From: Stieleria bergensis
GTDB lineage: Bacteria; Planctomycetota; Planctomycetia; Pirellulales; Pirellulaceae
DNA length: 64,000 bases
Direction: 5' to 3'
Assembly (NCBI GenBank): GCA_007745635.1
Contig: CP036272.1
Span: forward strand, 3,969,128 to 4,033,127
The notes beneath the pieces were generated by a model. That model was not told the DNA's origin. It did not search any database and saw only the letters and a program-made list of their open reading frames with translations. The position numbers and the translations under genes are program-made. Below are positions 36,209 through 45,733 of this stretch, piece by piece. Position 1 is the first letter of the stretch. Every line of letters starts with the position of its first letter.

Positions 36209-38749
36209 ATGAACATAATGCGTAAGTTCGAGACCCCCGCTTCACCGCGTGCAATGGCTCACTCCCATCTCATCCGTCTCTTGTTAGTCTGCGTGATTGG
36301 GCTGCTAAGCACTGCCGCCGCCAGTGGGCAAGTGTCCAAACCCGCTTACTGGGAAGATGCGATTGACTTTACCGCGAACCACGAGATCACTCCAAACCTT
36401 GATGGTCCGCTCAAAGGGGAAGTCGCGTTTCTGCAGAACACTTTGGTTGGCCCCAAGCAGGGCGACGTGAAACGCCCGCGTTTGGTAACCGATCGTGCGG
36501 CCTACTTGCTGTTTTTCCCGGTCGACCAGCCCTCTTCGTTCGTCGCCAGCGAAAAGCAGTTCCAAGTGGTCTTGCGTCAGCAGAATTTGCCTGATCTGCG
36601 ACTCACTCTGCTGCCACCCTGGAAAGAACCTCGCAACGATTCATCGAACTCTGATGGGCGTCCACCGGTTGTCTACAGCAAACGCGCCTGGACCGCAGTG
36701 CTGCCGTGGGAATACATGCACTACGGACTGGAGCTGGCGATTCTCAGCATCAACGGGGACAGTGAGAAACTGATCCAGTCAGACTTTGAATTTGGTCCGC
36801 CCCTTGAACTGGTGACGCAACACATTGAACTGGGCATGCTGCTGGCGCCAGAGAAGGTTCAGATCAATAAATGGTCCAATCCCAAAGGCAACATCTCACC
36901 ACAGCTTGCCTTGGACTATTTCCAAATGGTTCCTGTGTCCAGGTTTACCGCCGCGCAGTACCTACCGATTCACTTTCCCAAAGTTGTCTTGCCTAACGGT
37001 AATGTCTATACCGAGCGCAGCACGTTCGAAGGCGCGGGGATTTATGCCGGCGACATGCGTCAGAACATCGCCAAGGGCATGGTCTCGACCGGGATCAACT
37101 TGGCAAACATTGGCGTTCCCTCGTCGGTTGGCGGTACGGAAAAGCAACCGCGCCCTTATCGCCAAACTACTGTGCACACCAGTGCAGGTGTCTATACCGA
37201 AACCGACGAAGACGGCAACCAACGAGCCGTCACGGTCCGACACGGGCTAAGCGGCGGTGGTGGTCAACTGACGCTAAGCAGCACCACCGGAAACGAATTC
37301 TCTCACGAGTACGGCCACGACCATGGCCTGCCGCACTACCCCGGCGGGAAAGAACTGAGCGCTCATTCACGCAGTGGATCGTGGGGCTACAACCTGTTCA
37401 AGAACCGCTTGATCGGGAATGTCGCGTGGAATGGAACACGTCCTGAAGGCGAGTTTCCGTACGGTTTTGGCCATGACGCAATGGCCGGCGGTAGCCCGAT
37501 GGGCAACATCAGTGTGTTCACTTTGCATACGCCGTTCTCCTTGAACATGATTCAAGAGACCGTTGGCAAGCAATCCGGAGTCCTGGATGGAAGCAGCCCC
37601 AGTGGATACAAGAAGTGGGACGCTGAAAAACAGCAGATGGTGGTTTCGGAGGTCAAGTCGCCCAAGCCCGACCAAGTTGGCGTTCCCGTTGTCACACTGG
37701 TTGGTGTTTACGATCCGATCCCCGATAGCGATCTCACTTCGTTCATCTTTCCGGCGTTGTATGGGAACTGGGGCAACGTGTTTTCACCGCAGACCATCAA
37801 AACGTCCGACCCGGATTTAATCCAAACCCGTTGTCACCTCGAAGTCACCGATGCAAATGGCAAAACCTATCGCTTCCCGCTTAACGATGAACGCTATGAC
37901 GCCAAGGTGATGAACCAATTCCATATCAACCTGCCAGCCTCGGTGGCTTATCAAAGCGCGGCGATCATCTACCAAGCCGGTGAGCGAAAGATCCTGGACA
38001 TCCGCGAGATCGCCCCGCCCCACGGTAAGCTCCCTGAACCCGTTATCGTTGGCCGTGAACAGGGGTTCACCAAGGCCGCACTACGTTTAGGCGACATGGA
38101 CACCTTCCTGACAGCCAATGGTTATCCTAGCGAGGAATTACTGCGCCAGGCGATGGAAGACTTTTACGGTCCCATCCAAGACTACAAACCCGGCGTTGAA
38201 TTCAAAATCGGTGGCGTCTACCGTCGCAAAGACGGCTCGTTCTATCAGGCTGGCCCACCCCAACCCGGCCAAGACAAATTGCGTTTCCGCAAGTTGGGCG
38301 ATTCGAAAAAGTATCTCAGCAAAGAGCGATTGATGTTGGGAGTCGCAAGCAAGGACTATGCGAACCAAGTGCTGAAGGGCAAGAGCGGCGTGTTCTACTA
38401 CGTGCCGGTCGATCACCAGCAGGTGCTCAAGTCCGACGCACCAAGCCGAAAGTCAGGCAAGTGGTATGCGGGCGGCGATCACTCCAAGATCACCGTCAAT
38501 GCGATCTCCAATCGCGGAGTACCGACGCCCATCGTTCTGCGTGGGCAAATCAATGGCCGTCACGTGATCAACCGTGGTGCCCCCGTGGGCGAAGCGAGTC
38601 GCGTGCAATTCACCTACCTCGCTGAGGACAACCCGGACTTGACACCCGGCAAGTATAAGATCGGTTTTCCTGCATACGCCCAGGCATGGCACACCGGTCA
38701 ACTCGTTGAGTCCTTCCAGGTCTTCGGTTTGATCACAGTCAAGAAATAG
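36209..38749 (+). CDS. M66-family (StcE/TagA-like) secreted zinc metalloprotease
   Basis: 846 aa from the ATG at 36209; ATGs at 36218 and 36254 are possible. A signal peptide with core LIRLLLVCVIGLLSTAAASG is followed by the mature protein near QVSKPAYW. The metal site is His366-Glu-Tyr-Gly-His370-Asp-His-Gly-Leu-Pro-His376, in the context TGNEFSHEYGH and GSWGYNLFKNRL, which matches M66 (StcE mucinase, Vibrio TagA). Those enzymes cut heavily O-glycosylated mucin-type proteins outside the cell. A two-residue spacing between the last two His fits the HExxHxxGxxH pattern. The remaining C-terminal part looks beta-rich. Substrate in this organism is unknown. Confidence 0.85.
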   Translation: MNIMRKFETPASPRAMAHSHLIRLLLVCVIGLLSTAAASGQVSKPAYWEDAIDFTANHEITPNLDGPLKGEVAFLQNTLVGPKQGDVKRPRLVTDRAAYLLFFPVDQPSSFVASEKQFQVVLRQQNLPDLRLTLLPPWKEPRNDSSNSDGRPPVVYSKRAWTAVLPWEYMHYGLELAILSINGDSEKLIQSDFEFGPPLELVTQHIELGMLLAPEKVQINKWSNPKGNISPQLALDYFQMVPVSRFTAAQYLPIHFPKVVLPNGNVYTERSTFEGAGIYAGDMRQNIAKGMVSTGINLANIGVPSSVGGTEKQPRPYRQTTVHTSAGVYTETDEDGNQRAVTVRHGLSGGGGQLTLSSTTGNEFSHEYGHDHGLPHYPGGKELSAHSRSGSWGYNLFKNRLIGNVAWNGTRPEGEFPYGFGHDAMAGGSPMGNISVFTLHTPFSLNMIQETVGKQSGVLDGSSPSGYKKWDAEKQQMVVSEVKSPKPDQVGVPVVTLVGVYDPIPDSDLTSFIFPALYGNWGNVFSPQTIKTSDPDLIQTRCHLEVTDANGKTYRFPLNDERYDAKVMNQFHINLPASVAYQSAAIIYQAGERKILDIREIAPPHGKLPEPVIVGREQGFTKAALRLGDMDTFLTANGYPSEELLRQAMEDFYGPIQDYKPGVEFKIGGVYRRKDGSFYQAGPPQPGQDKLRFRKLGDSKKYLSKERLMLGVASKDYANQVLKGKSGVFYYVPVDHQQVLKSDAPSRKSGKWYAGGDHSKITVNAISNRGVPTPIVLRGQINGRHVINRGAPVGEASRVQFTYLAEDNPDLTPGKYKIGFPAYAQAWHTGQLVESFQVFGLITVKK

Positions 38750-38808
38750 CGCACCATCCGCGAAACTCATCGCCGCGTCTCCTAAATCAGTGACTACTCT
38801 GAAAAGGA

Positions 38809-39465
38809 TCAAGGACGGAGCAGACCCCACTCGAATCCCCTGGCAACAGCCTCTGTCCGATCACGCGCATTCATCTTTTCTAAGATCGCTGCGACGTGGG
38901 CTTTGGCGGTTCGAGGGGTAATTCCGAGCTTGTGCCCAATCTCAGAGTTGCTCAGCCCGCTTCGCAGTAGATTCAATACTTCCATCTCCCGAGCAGTGAT
39001 GCGGTTCGCCTCGGGAAAGTCACCATTGGCTAGGCTCGGGTTGGGTAATCGTTTGCCCACTGCAACTGCCAGAATCGTTTCAATCAACTGGGACGGCTGT
39101 GCATGCTTGGCGACATAAGCTTCAGCGCCAAGACCAATGGCTTGTTTGATATCACGTGCTGTTTCGGAAGAGCTTAGGACGATAACCTTGACGTCAGGAA
39201 ATCGGCTCTTGATTGCCTCAAGGCAACCGAGGCCACCGATGCCTGGCATCATCAGATCGAGAAGAACCACATCAACGGGCTTGCTGCCGAGCAAATCCAA
39301 GGCGGCTTCACCATCATCGGCTTCGCCAACGACCGAGAAATCTCGGCGCGCATCGAGCATATTGGACAAGCCTGCTCGCATCACTGCATGGTCATCCACG
39401 ATCAGTAACCGCAACTCTTGGATCCGAACGCTTTCATCGCCTCTTGAGTCCATTGCTTCACTCAT
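38809..39465 (-). CDS. NarL/FixJ-type response regulator
   Basis: 218 aa. A receiver domain (residues about 18-140) has the acid pair DD24-25, the phosphoacceptor Asp70 in VVLLDLMMPG, and a conserved Lys (AYVAKHA). A LuxR-type helix-turn-helix follows: ITAREMEVLNLLRSGLSNSEIGHKLGITPRTAKAHVAAILEKM. It is encoded 85 bases downstream of a histidine kinase on the same strand, so they are a two-component pair. Target genes are unknown. Confidence 0.92.
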   Translation of the reverse strand: MSEAMDSRGDESVRIQELRLLIVDDHAVMRAGLSNMLDARRDFSVVGEADDGEAALDLLGSKPVDVVLLDLMMPGIGGLGCLEAIKSRFPDVKVIVLSSSETARDIKQAIGLGAEAYVAKHAQPSQLIETILAVAVGKRLPNPSLANGDFPEANRITAREMEVLNLLRSGLSNSEIGHKLGITPRTAKAHVAAILEKMNARDRTEAVARGFEWGLLRP

Positions 39466-39550
39466 CTCTCAACTACTTGGTTTGCCGAACACCGGACCGG
39501 ACGAATTTGCTCCGGGCCAGATCTGCAAAAGATCATCTCATACCATCCGT

Positions 39551-41767
39551 TCATTCACACTCGATCATCGCATCGAAGTGATGAATGGGTGCCTGCACAA
39601 CGATCACCGTTCCATTCCCAATCTCACTGTCAATGGCAAAGCTCCCGCCCAACCGTTCGATGCGTTGCTGCATTCCCAAAATTCCAAAATGCCCCTCACT
39701 CGCCGTTGCTCGATCTGTTACGTCAAAGCCGACGCCGTGATCTCGAATGGTCACTTCAATCGCACGACGGTCCGAGGTTACAGTGAGATCAAGATGCACT
39801 TGTTCTGTCTCGGCATGCTTGAGCGCGTTGTGAATCGCTTCTTGAATTACCAGCAGCAAATTACCGGCAACAAAATCGGCGAGCGTTGGAAAATCATCGG
39901 TGGCTGTAATCTTGACCTGCATCGTTCTGCCAAGGCAAACTCTCTCAACGATCTGTCGAACAGACTGCAAGAACTCTCTGTCATCCGGGGGCAGACAATG
40001 CAGCGTCGAGACCGTCTTCCGTAGGTCTTCCTGAGCATACTGAACCATCCGACTCGCGGTTTCCAGATGGTCAGCTTGCTGTGAGACAGAGTCGGAATCG
40101 GCATGCCCACAGGCATCGATTTGGTAGGCAATCCCCGTCATGGTTTGCATCAGCGTATCGTGCAGATTGGCAGCCAATCGCGACCGTTCGCGCAGCGCCC
40201 CTTGAAACTCGATGGCAGCATCGCGCCGACTTTGCATTTCCACAGCAAGTTGTTCTGTCCGAACCCTCAGTGATCGCCTCAGCACCATCGCCCAGACCAA
40301 GATTGACAGCAAGAGTGACGCCACAAACAAGAGAATCCAGAAGGTTCGCTGAGCCGTCCACCAAGAAGGAGGCGCTAGCACTGCAATATCCTGCGGACCG
40401 CGAGGCAAAAGATCCACACCTTCTGGCGACTGCAGATTGACATTCGCCAGCGGATTAGGATAACGCAAACGCGCAATCCCGGTGACCTTCAACTCTGATC
40501 CAACCAACAGATCCTGAACACCACTATCGACATACGCGGTGGAAATCGTCGAACCACAGTCAATCACAAGCTGGCTAGGTATCTCTTCAATGCCGCGTTG
40601 AACTCGCAGCAACCTGCCCGAGATCTGGATCAACTGACCGTCAGTGGTCGGGATACTACCGCGGCTCCACAGCTCGAAGTCGTCGTGATCGTCGATGATG
40701 TTCTCGAGAGTCTTTGGCACCGGACGTGGAATGGAGACGTCATCGAGATTCCTCACAGAAGCGCCACTGATTCCGGCAAAGTACTCGGACCGTTCAACGA
40801 ACCCGCTCACCTCAAGGTAATCGCCCAACTCAATGCTCTCACTTTGGTTCAGGATCACTCGCAGGCCAAGCCCAGCTTGTTGAATGTAGAGTAACCGGTG
40901 CCCATCGTAATAGGTCACCACACCTTCGACGCGCAGTCGATTCATCGGGCGTCCACTGGGCGTGTAACCATTGATGTGCTTGGCCAAAACTTTTGGAGCC
41001 GAGAAGGGATCCTTAGCCGCTTTCAACACGGCAACATCTTGATGGTCCGCAACGATCAATCTCGGGCAAGTGAATTCTAATCGCCAATTCCAACGCGACG
41101 CGGCCAACCCTGTAAGACGAATCCTCGCATCAATCAATCGGCTGGGTGCATACTCGGGCAGTTTGGGAAGCCGAGTCATGAAATACCCGATTCCCGTCTC
41201 GACACGGTAGGACCAATAGGTTTCCGAAACATCTTCGTAACCTTGCACCACGCCGCCCGCGGTAACACGACAAAGCTCATCGGCTCCATTGAGAAACCGT
41301 TTTAGATAAGCAGAACGGGCCGGAGGGAGTTCTGCTGTTCCCAACACCGTGATGCGGCGTGGAATGATGATTGGCGTGCCAAGCTTTGCCAGAACACCCT
41401 CGATCTCAACCTGCATCTCGCGTCTCAGCCCGGGCAACACTTTCTCCGGTTCATGCAGTTCTCCCTCCCGTAACGCGCGAGATGAATGGATCCATATCCC
41501 AACGCCTTCCTCTTCGATCACGAAGCTATTCTCCGCTCCGCTGCCATCTTTGTTAGTCGTGATCCCTTCCCCGACCAAGGAAATAATGCCGCGCACGCGC
41601 ACAACACTATTGATCGATGGGGAATCCGGTGGCGTCGCCATCAAAGCGGAAATGCTCACCAACGGTGGCTGGTCTGCAACGCAACGTTCAGCAATCCCGC
41701 ACGCGGAGACCAAACAGAACACAAACAAGTTGATGAAACCAATCATGAAGCGTTGTTCTTGCAACAT
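39551..41767 (-). CDS. NarX/DesK-type (HPK7) sensor histidine kinase with large extracytoplasmic domain
   Basis: 738 aa. An N-terminal hydrophobic stretch (MIGFINLFVFCLVSACGIAERC) is a signal peptide or first helix. Residues about 35-470 are strand-rich, with repeated OB-like phrases (VRVRGIISLVGEG, LEVSGFVERS, LKVTGIARLRYPNP), likely a ligand-binding region outside the membrane. A helix near 475-498 is followed by a HisKA_3 dimerisation motif with the phosphorylated His near 535 (RSRLAANLHDTLMQTMTG), then an ATPase domain (NALKHAETE, DHGVGFDV, GHFGILGMQQRIERLGG). Its partner regulator is the next gene. Confidence 0.92.
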   Translation of the reverse strand: MLQEQRFMIGFINLFVFCLVSACGIAERCVADQPPLVSISALMATPPDSPSINSVVRVRGIISLVGEGITTNKDGSGAENSFVIEEEGVGIWIHSSRALREGELHEPEKVLPGLRREMQVEIEGVLAKLGTPIIIPRRITVLGTAELPPARSAYLKRFLNGADELCRVTAGGVVQGYEDVSETYWSYRVETGIGYFMTRLPKLPEYAPSRLIDARIRLTGLAASRWNWRLEFTCPRLIVADHQDVAVLKAAKDPFSAPKVLAKHINGYTPSGRPMNRLRVEGVVTYYDGHRLLYIQQAGLGLRVILNQSESIELGDYLEVSGFVERSEYFAGISGASVRNLDDVSIPRPVPKTLENIIDDHDDFELWSRGSIPTTDGQLIQISGRLLRVQRGIEEIPSQLVIDCGSTISTAYVDSGVQDLLVGSELKVTGIARLRYPNPLANVNLQSPEGVDLLPRGPQDIAVLAPPSWWTAQRTFWILLFVASLLLSILVWAMVLRRSLRVRTEQLAVEMQSRRDAAIEFQGALRERSRLAANLHDTLMQTMTGIAYQIDACGHADSDSVSQQADHLETASRMVQYAQEDLRKTVSTLHCLPPDDREFLQSVRQIVERVCLGRTMQVKITATDDFPTLADFVAGNLLLVIQEAIHNALKHAETEQVHLDLTVTSDRRAIEVTIRDHGVGFDVTDRATASEGHFGILGMQQRIERLGGSFAIDSEIGNGTVIVVQAPIHHFDAMIECE

Positions 41768-42390
41768 CTTGAAACAACCAACAGTGCGTGAAGACCCGAG
41801 TGGTTATCGCCCCACCCTAACTTACGTCGTTACTGGGCAAAGAAGTTGACTGGAGCCAGGAAGTACATTCCCATTAAAAGGATCCCAGCGAGACGAATTT
41901 TGTCGGGTCTGCGAAGGCCGATCGTGGGTCGGCAACGAGACGACCGTGATCGAATGCCGACCTTTGATCCCTATCATTTCTCAAGCATTCCGAGTTGAAC
42001 AGCACGCATCTGGCGTGTCCTGGCGAATTGTTGACAATCGGACACCAAACCGAACCGAGAACCGCGGGTCAGCGCATCACTGGAACCCGGATGAACGCAA
42101 ACGAAAGCGTCGACCAACGGCCTCCGCGGAGCCATTGGACCCATCAAGTTGCTCATTGCCAGAAGAAAAGCTCAGCGACCAAGCGCCATGCACATCAAAG
42201 CGTGCATGGATCGGTTTGACGGTCAGGACAATTTTGTCGCTGCACTGGCCGATCGGCCAATAGACCCCCGTTGCGACGAACCTAGAATCGACAAGTCGTC
42301 CAATCTACCCGCGTTGGTGAGCCATTTCATCGCCATCGACGCAACAACGCAACCGCTCTCTTAGACGGTTTACTCCTTCCCCACGAAACA
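41768..42390. other. Intergenic region between the kinase and the small lipoprotein
   Basis: 623 bases between divergent genes. Several short frames exist but have poor start sites and random-looking content, so I call none. No hairpin or repeat stands out. Confidence 0.4.
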
Positions 42391-42609
42391 ATGAACCACT
42401 CTTTGTTCGCGGCCGCCGCGCTAGCCAGTCTCGCAATTCTTGGTACTAGCCTGACAGGTTGCTCTGGCGACCAAGTCGGAGAACCTCATGCAACGACAAA
42501 TGAAATCGAAAGCTTCTTGAAGGAAAACCCAGACATGGTGGAGCAAGCCTCCGAGCGAGCTGGCAATGAAGAGACCGAATTTTCAGCGGACGACGAGAGT
42601 GGCCAGTAG
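42391..42609 (+). CDS. Small lipoprotein
   Basis: 72 aa. A signal with hydrophobic core (AAAALASLAILGTSLTGC) ends in the lipobox L-T-G-C at Cys24, so the mature lipoprotein is about 49 residues, acidic and rich in Glu, Asp and Ser. Small lipoproteins preceding DUF1559 genes are a familiar planctomycete arrangement, and the next gene is DUF1559. No specific role is known. Confidence 0.8.
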   Translation: MNHSLFAAAALASLAILGTSLTGCSGDQVGEPHATTNEIESFLKENPDMVEQASERAGNEETEFSADDESGQ

Positions 42610-42737
42610 CCACGTCAGGCCAAGCACCGTTGACGGAGTTAGTTCATAGCTCGCGCAACAAGCTTTGCTCTGTTGAAACTTAATCATTTGGCATGCTCTA
42701 TTGAGCATGCATCCATCCCTCGATCTCTAGGTTAAAC

Positions 42738-43967
42738 ATGTCCTCTAACACAAACCGGGCGGGATTCACGCTCGTTGAACTATTGGTGGTCATTGCGATC
42801 ATCGGTATTTTGGTTGGCCTTCTCTTGCCAGCTGTCCAAGCTGCTCGGGAAGCGGCGCGGCGAATGAGCTGCAGCAACAATGTCAAACAACTTGGCTTGG
42901 GCCTTCACAACTATGAATCAGCCTACAAAAACCTGCCCATGAGCCGTGGCGGGACAGCCCGACTCCATGGGAATAATATTCCCCAATCTCGATTACCGAC
43001 CACATTGGGCGGAGAATTCGGCGGCAATAATATTCACAACCTCAGCTCGCTCGTCCCTGTGACTCCATTCATCGAGCAACAGGCACTGTGGACACAGATT
43101 AGCAATCCCTTTGCTGTCACCGACCCTCCTTCTGCAGCAGGCGGGTACTATTTCAGTGCCATGGGGCCCAACCCAGGCATCAACCTCACCCAGCAAGCAA
43201 CCTATCGATACGATCCCTGGATGACGTCGATACCAACGTTGCGTTGCCCCAGTGATCCAGGAAACGGACTGCCTGCTCAAGGTCGTACAAACTACGGCGT
43301 CTGTCTTGGCGATGCCACCGGCTACCAAGACACTGGTGGTGTTGCACAGAATGGGGTTCCCGACCCGATCCATTTCCCAAGAGCAAAAACGAGTTGCCGA
43401 GGCATGTTTGTGCCGCGTAGCTTCACACGTTTTCGCGATGTACTGGACGGGCTCTCGCAAACCGTAATGGCTGGAGAATTCAACACACACCTTGGTGATC
43501 GGGACAGCACAACGCAAGCAGTCATTGTCCGTACGCTAACCAACCGACCATCGGATTGCTACAACAACTTGGACCCAGAGCGTCCGCAGTTCTGGGCGAA
43601 CAGCGCGCCATTTACGGGCGGTGACCAGAATCAGCGAGGCTTTAAATGGGCCAGTGGATACGCTGTGCATACCGGCATCACGACGATCCTTCCCCCCAAT
43701 GCTCCAGTCTGTAGTCGCACCGCTGGCACCTATGTACCAGGAATCTACGGTCCTAGCAGCCGGCACCCCGGCGGCGCCCATATCCTGATGGGCGACGGGG
43801 CGGTGACCTTTATCACTGACTCCATCGAAACAGGTAATAAAGATTTCGGAAATGTGTGGTGGGGCGGTGGCGGCGCCAGAAGTCCTGGTTCCCAAAGCCC
43901 CTACGGAGTCTGGGGAGCAATGGGAACACGGGCCGGCAAAGAAACCATTTCCGAATCCTTTAATTGA
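42738..43967 (+). CDS. DUF1559 protein with type IV prepilin-like N-terminus
   Basis: 409 aa. The start [20 protein letters not shown] is a class III signal: cleavage between Gly9 and Phe10, Glu at +5, then a helix. The later sequence has the DUF1559 blocks [23 protein letters not shown] and the C-terminal [22 protein letters not shown]1559 proteins are very numerous in planctomycetes and are thought to be exported pseudopilin-like proteins; their function is uncertain. It follows the small lipoprotein by 128 bases. A 14-bp hairpin lies just beyond its stop. Confidence 0.9.
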   Translation: MSSNTNRAGFTLVELLVVIAIIGILVGLLLPAVQAAREAARRMSCSNNVKQLGLGLHNYESAYKNLPMSRGGTARLHGNNIPQSRLPTTLGGEFGGNNIHNLSSLVPVTPFIEQQALWTQISNPFAVTDPPSAAGGYYFSAMGPNPGINLTQQATYRYDPWMTSIPTLRCPSDPGNGLPAQGRTNYGVCLGDATGYQDTGGVAQNGVPDPIHFPRAKTSCRGMFVPRSFTRFRDVLDGLSQTVMAGEFNTHLGDRDSTTQAVIVRTLTNRPSDCYNNLDPERPQFWANSAPFTGGDQNQRGFKWASGYAVHTGITTILPPNAPVCSRTAGTYVPGIYGPSSRHPGGAHILMGDGAVTFITDSIETGNKDFGNVWWGGGGARSPGSQSPYGVWGAMGTRAGKETISESFN

Positions 43968-43998
43968 TCCGACTTCTGTCGGCCAATCATGGAAGCAT

Positions 43999-44029
43999 CA
44001 ATCGCTGCCTAATCCTTAGGCAGCGATTG
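43999..44029. terminator. Perfect 14-bp inverted repeat between convergent genes
   Basis: CAATCGCTGCCTAA (43999-44012) and TTAGGCAGCGATTG (44016-44029) pair exactly across a 3-base loop. It sits between the stop of the DUF1559 gene and the stop of a minus-strand sulfatase, so it may act as a bidirectional terminator, although no T-tract follows on either strand. Confidence 0.6.
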
Positions 44030-44040
44030 ACTGCAATGAG

Positions 44041-45486
44041 CTAAAACAGCGGTGGTACCATTTCTTGATTGAGGTCCTGCCACCGTTTGATCAGATCTTG
44101 CAACCGCTGGGGTTCTGTTCCTGCGAGGTTCTTCGTTTCGGAGAGATCATCTTCAAGATGATAGAGTTCCCACTTCGCGGCAGCCGACTGCTTGCGATTC
44201 CCCATGCGGACAATCTTCCAATCACCATGCCGCAGCGCGGTACGACCTCCCTGCCGCCAAAACAATGTTTCATGGGGGACATCAGTGCGTTGCCCCGTGA
44301 GAAAGGGCATCAGGTCAACCCCTTCCACCTGAGCTGGCACATTCGCCCGAGCGACGGTTCCAGCAGTCGCAAAAATATCCATGGAACTCACGGGACGATC
44401 ATAAACTTTCCCCGCCGGGACTTGGCCCTTCCATTGCACCATAAAGGGTACTCGAATCGCACCTTCGTACATCTGTCCCTTTTCACCGCGTAAAGGGCGG
44501 TTCGATGAAGTTAATTCTCGTGTCGGACCTCCGTTGTCGCTCAGGAAAAACACCAACGTGTTCTCCTCAAGTCCAGACGCTCTGATCTGAGCCAGCACAG
44601 CCCCCACACTGTCATCCAGGTTCCCCAGCATCGCCGCAAAGATCCGTCGCTGAATGTCATCGATGCCTGCGAACTTCTCCATGTACTCATCGGCCCCTTG
44701 TAACGGACTGTGGACCGCGTTGTAGGCAAGATACAGAAAGAAGGGCTTGTCGTCATGACGGTCGATAAAATCCACGGCCTCCCGTGTCAGTGCGTCGGTC
44801 AGGTATTCCGTTTCAACCACTGGCTGACCACCGCGCACGATGGGATTGTTCGCGTCATAATCGGGTTCGTCATTTCCCATGTGAGTGCCATAGATCAGCC
44901 CCTTGCTGCCAATCCAGCGTCCTTGGCCGCCACCGGGCAATGTCTTGCGTCGAAGCATCGTGGTCACGCCATGATAGGGTGGCGGCACAAAGTAATGCCC
45001 TTCATGAGTGAACCCGAAGAACTCATCAAAGCCGTGGCGGAAGGGATGGTACTCGGCAGAGCCGCCTTGGTGCCACTTGCCGATCAAACCTGTGGTGTAA
45101 CCAGCATCGTGCAAACACTCCGCCATCGTCACTTCGCTGGCTGGCAATCCAATCCCAGGCATCTCGTTTCGCGCGCCAATGGGATTGAACTCATAACCGA
45201 AACGCGTCGGCGTCCGCCCCGTCAACAGCCCCGCACGTGACGGGCTGCAATTGGATCCGGCTACGTAACCTGCGGTAAAGCGAACTCCGTTGTTTGCAAT
45301 CGAATCAATATGCGGCGTTGGAATCTGTGCGTTTCCCTGACACCCCAGCTCGCCGTAACCGAGATCGTCAGCAAACAGAACAACAATGTTCGGAACTGAC
45401 TCACTCCAGGAGGGCGCTGCGAACAACGCAAGTGCAAAGCCGACTAGCAAACGGGTCAGAGAGCGGTGTAGAACGCGGCGATTCAT
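44041..45486 (-). CDS. Secreted formylglycine-dependent sulfatase
   Basis: 481 aa. A signal peptide (LVGFALALFAAPSWS) precedes the sulfatase fold: NIVVLFADDLGYGELGCQG with metal-binding Asp pair, and the activation motif Cys80-Ser-Pro-Ser-Arg in GSNCSPSRAGLLTGRTPTR. Later blocks are GLIGKWHQGG, PFFLYLAYNAVHSPLQ and FLSDNGGPT. Such enzymes remove sulfate esters from polysaccharides such as carrageenan or fucoidan; the exact substrate is not predictable. The converting enzyme (FGE) is not in the window. It is divergent from a DUF1549/1553 gene, and all likely belong to extracellular glycan use. Confidence 0.92.
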   Translation of the reverse strand: MNRRVLHRSLTRLLVGFALALFAAPSWSESVPNIVVLFADDLGYGELGCQGNAQIPTPHIDSIANNGVRFTAGYVAGSNCSPSRAGLLTGRTPTRFGYEFNPIGARNEMPGIGLPASEVTMAECLHDAGYTTGLIGKWHQGGSAEYHPFRHGFDEFFGFTHEGHYFVPPPYHGVTTMLRRKTLPGGGQGRWIGSKGLIYGTHMGNDEPDYDANNPIVRGGQPVVETEYLTDALTREAVDFIDRHDDKPFFLYLAYNAVHSPLQGADEYMEKFAGIDDIQRRIFAAMLGNLDDSVGAVLAQIRASGLEENTLVFFLSDNGGPTRELTSSNRPLRGEKGQMYEGAIRVPFMVQWKGQVPAGKVYDRPVSSMDIFATAGTVARANVPAQVEGVDLMPFLTGQRTDVPHETLFWRQGGRTALRHGDWKIVRMGNRKQSAAAKWELYHLEDDLSETKNLAGTEPQRLQDLIKRWQDLNQEMVPPLF

Positions 45487-45733
45487 GGCTTCCGGTTAGG
45501 TAAACAAGGTGTAGGTTGACGCTGCTGGGCGGCTCATTGTATCCGGTCTGCAGATTGGGCGGACTCGCTAAGCGACGCGTTGGCGGGAATCGGCGCGTGA
45601 AACGTTCCGCACAGGGATCGTCAGTGCCTTTTGCCATGGCACTGACGATCGGACTCTGGTGATTCGGCTGGCCGAATCGGTTGCGGACAACACTCTCAAG
45701 CCGATTTGCAACGCGACCACAGATGCGGGTACA

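Noticed and set aside
41946..42364. Several short frames between kinase and lipoprotein genes
   Set aside because: Overlapping in all frames with Arg/Pro/Thr-rich content and no start signals.
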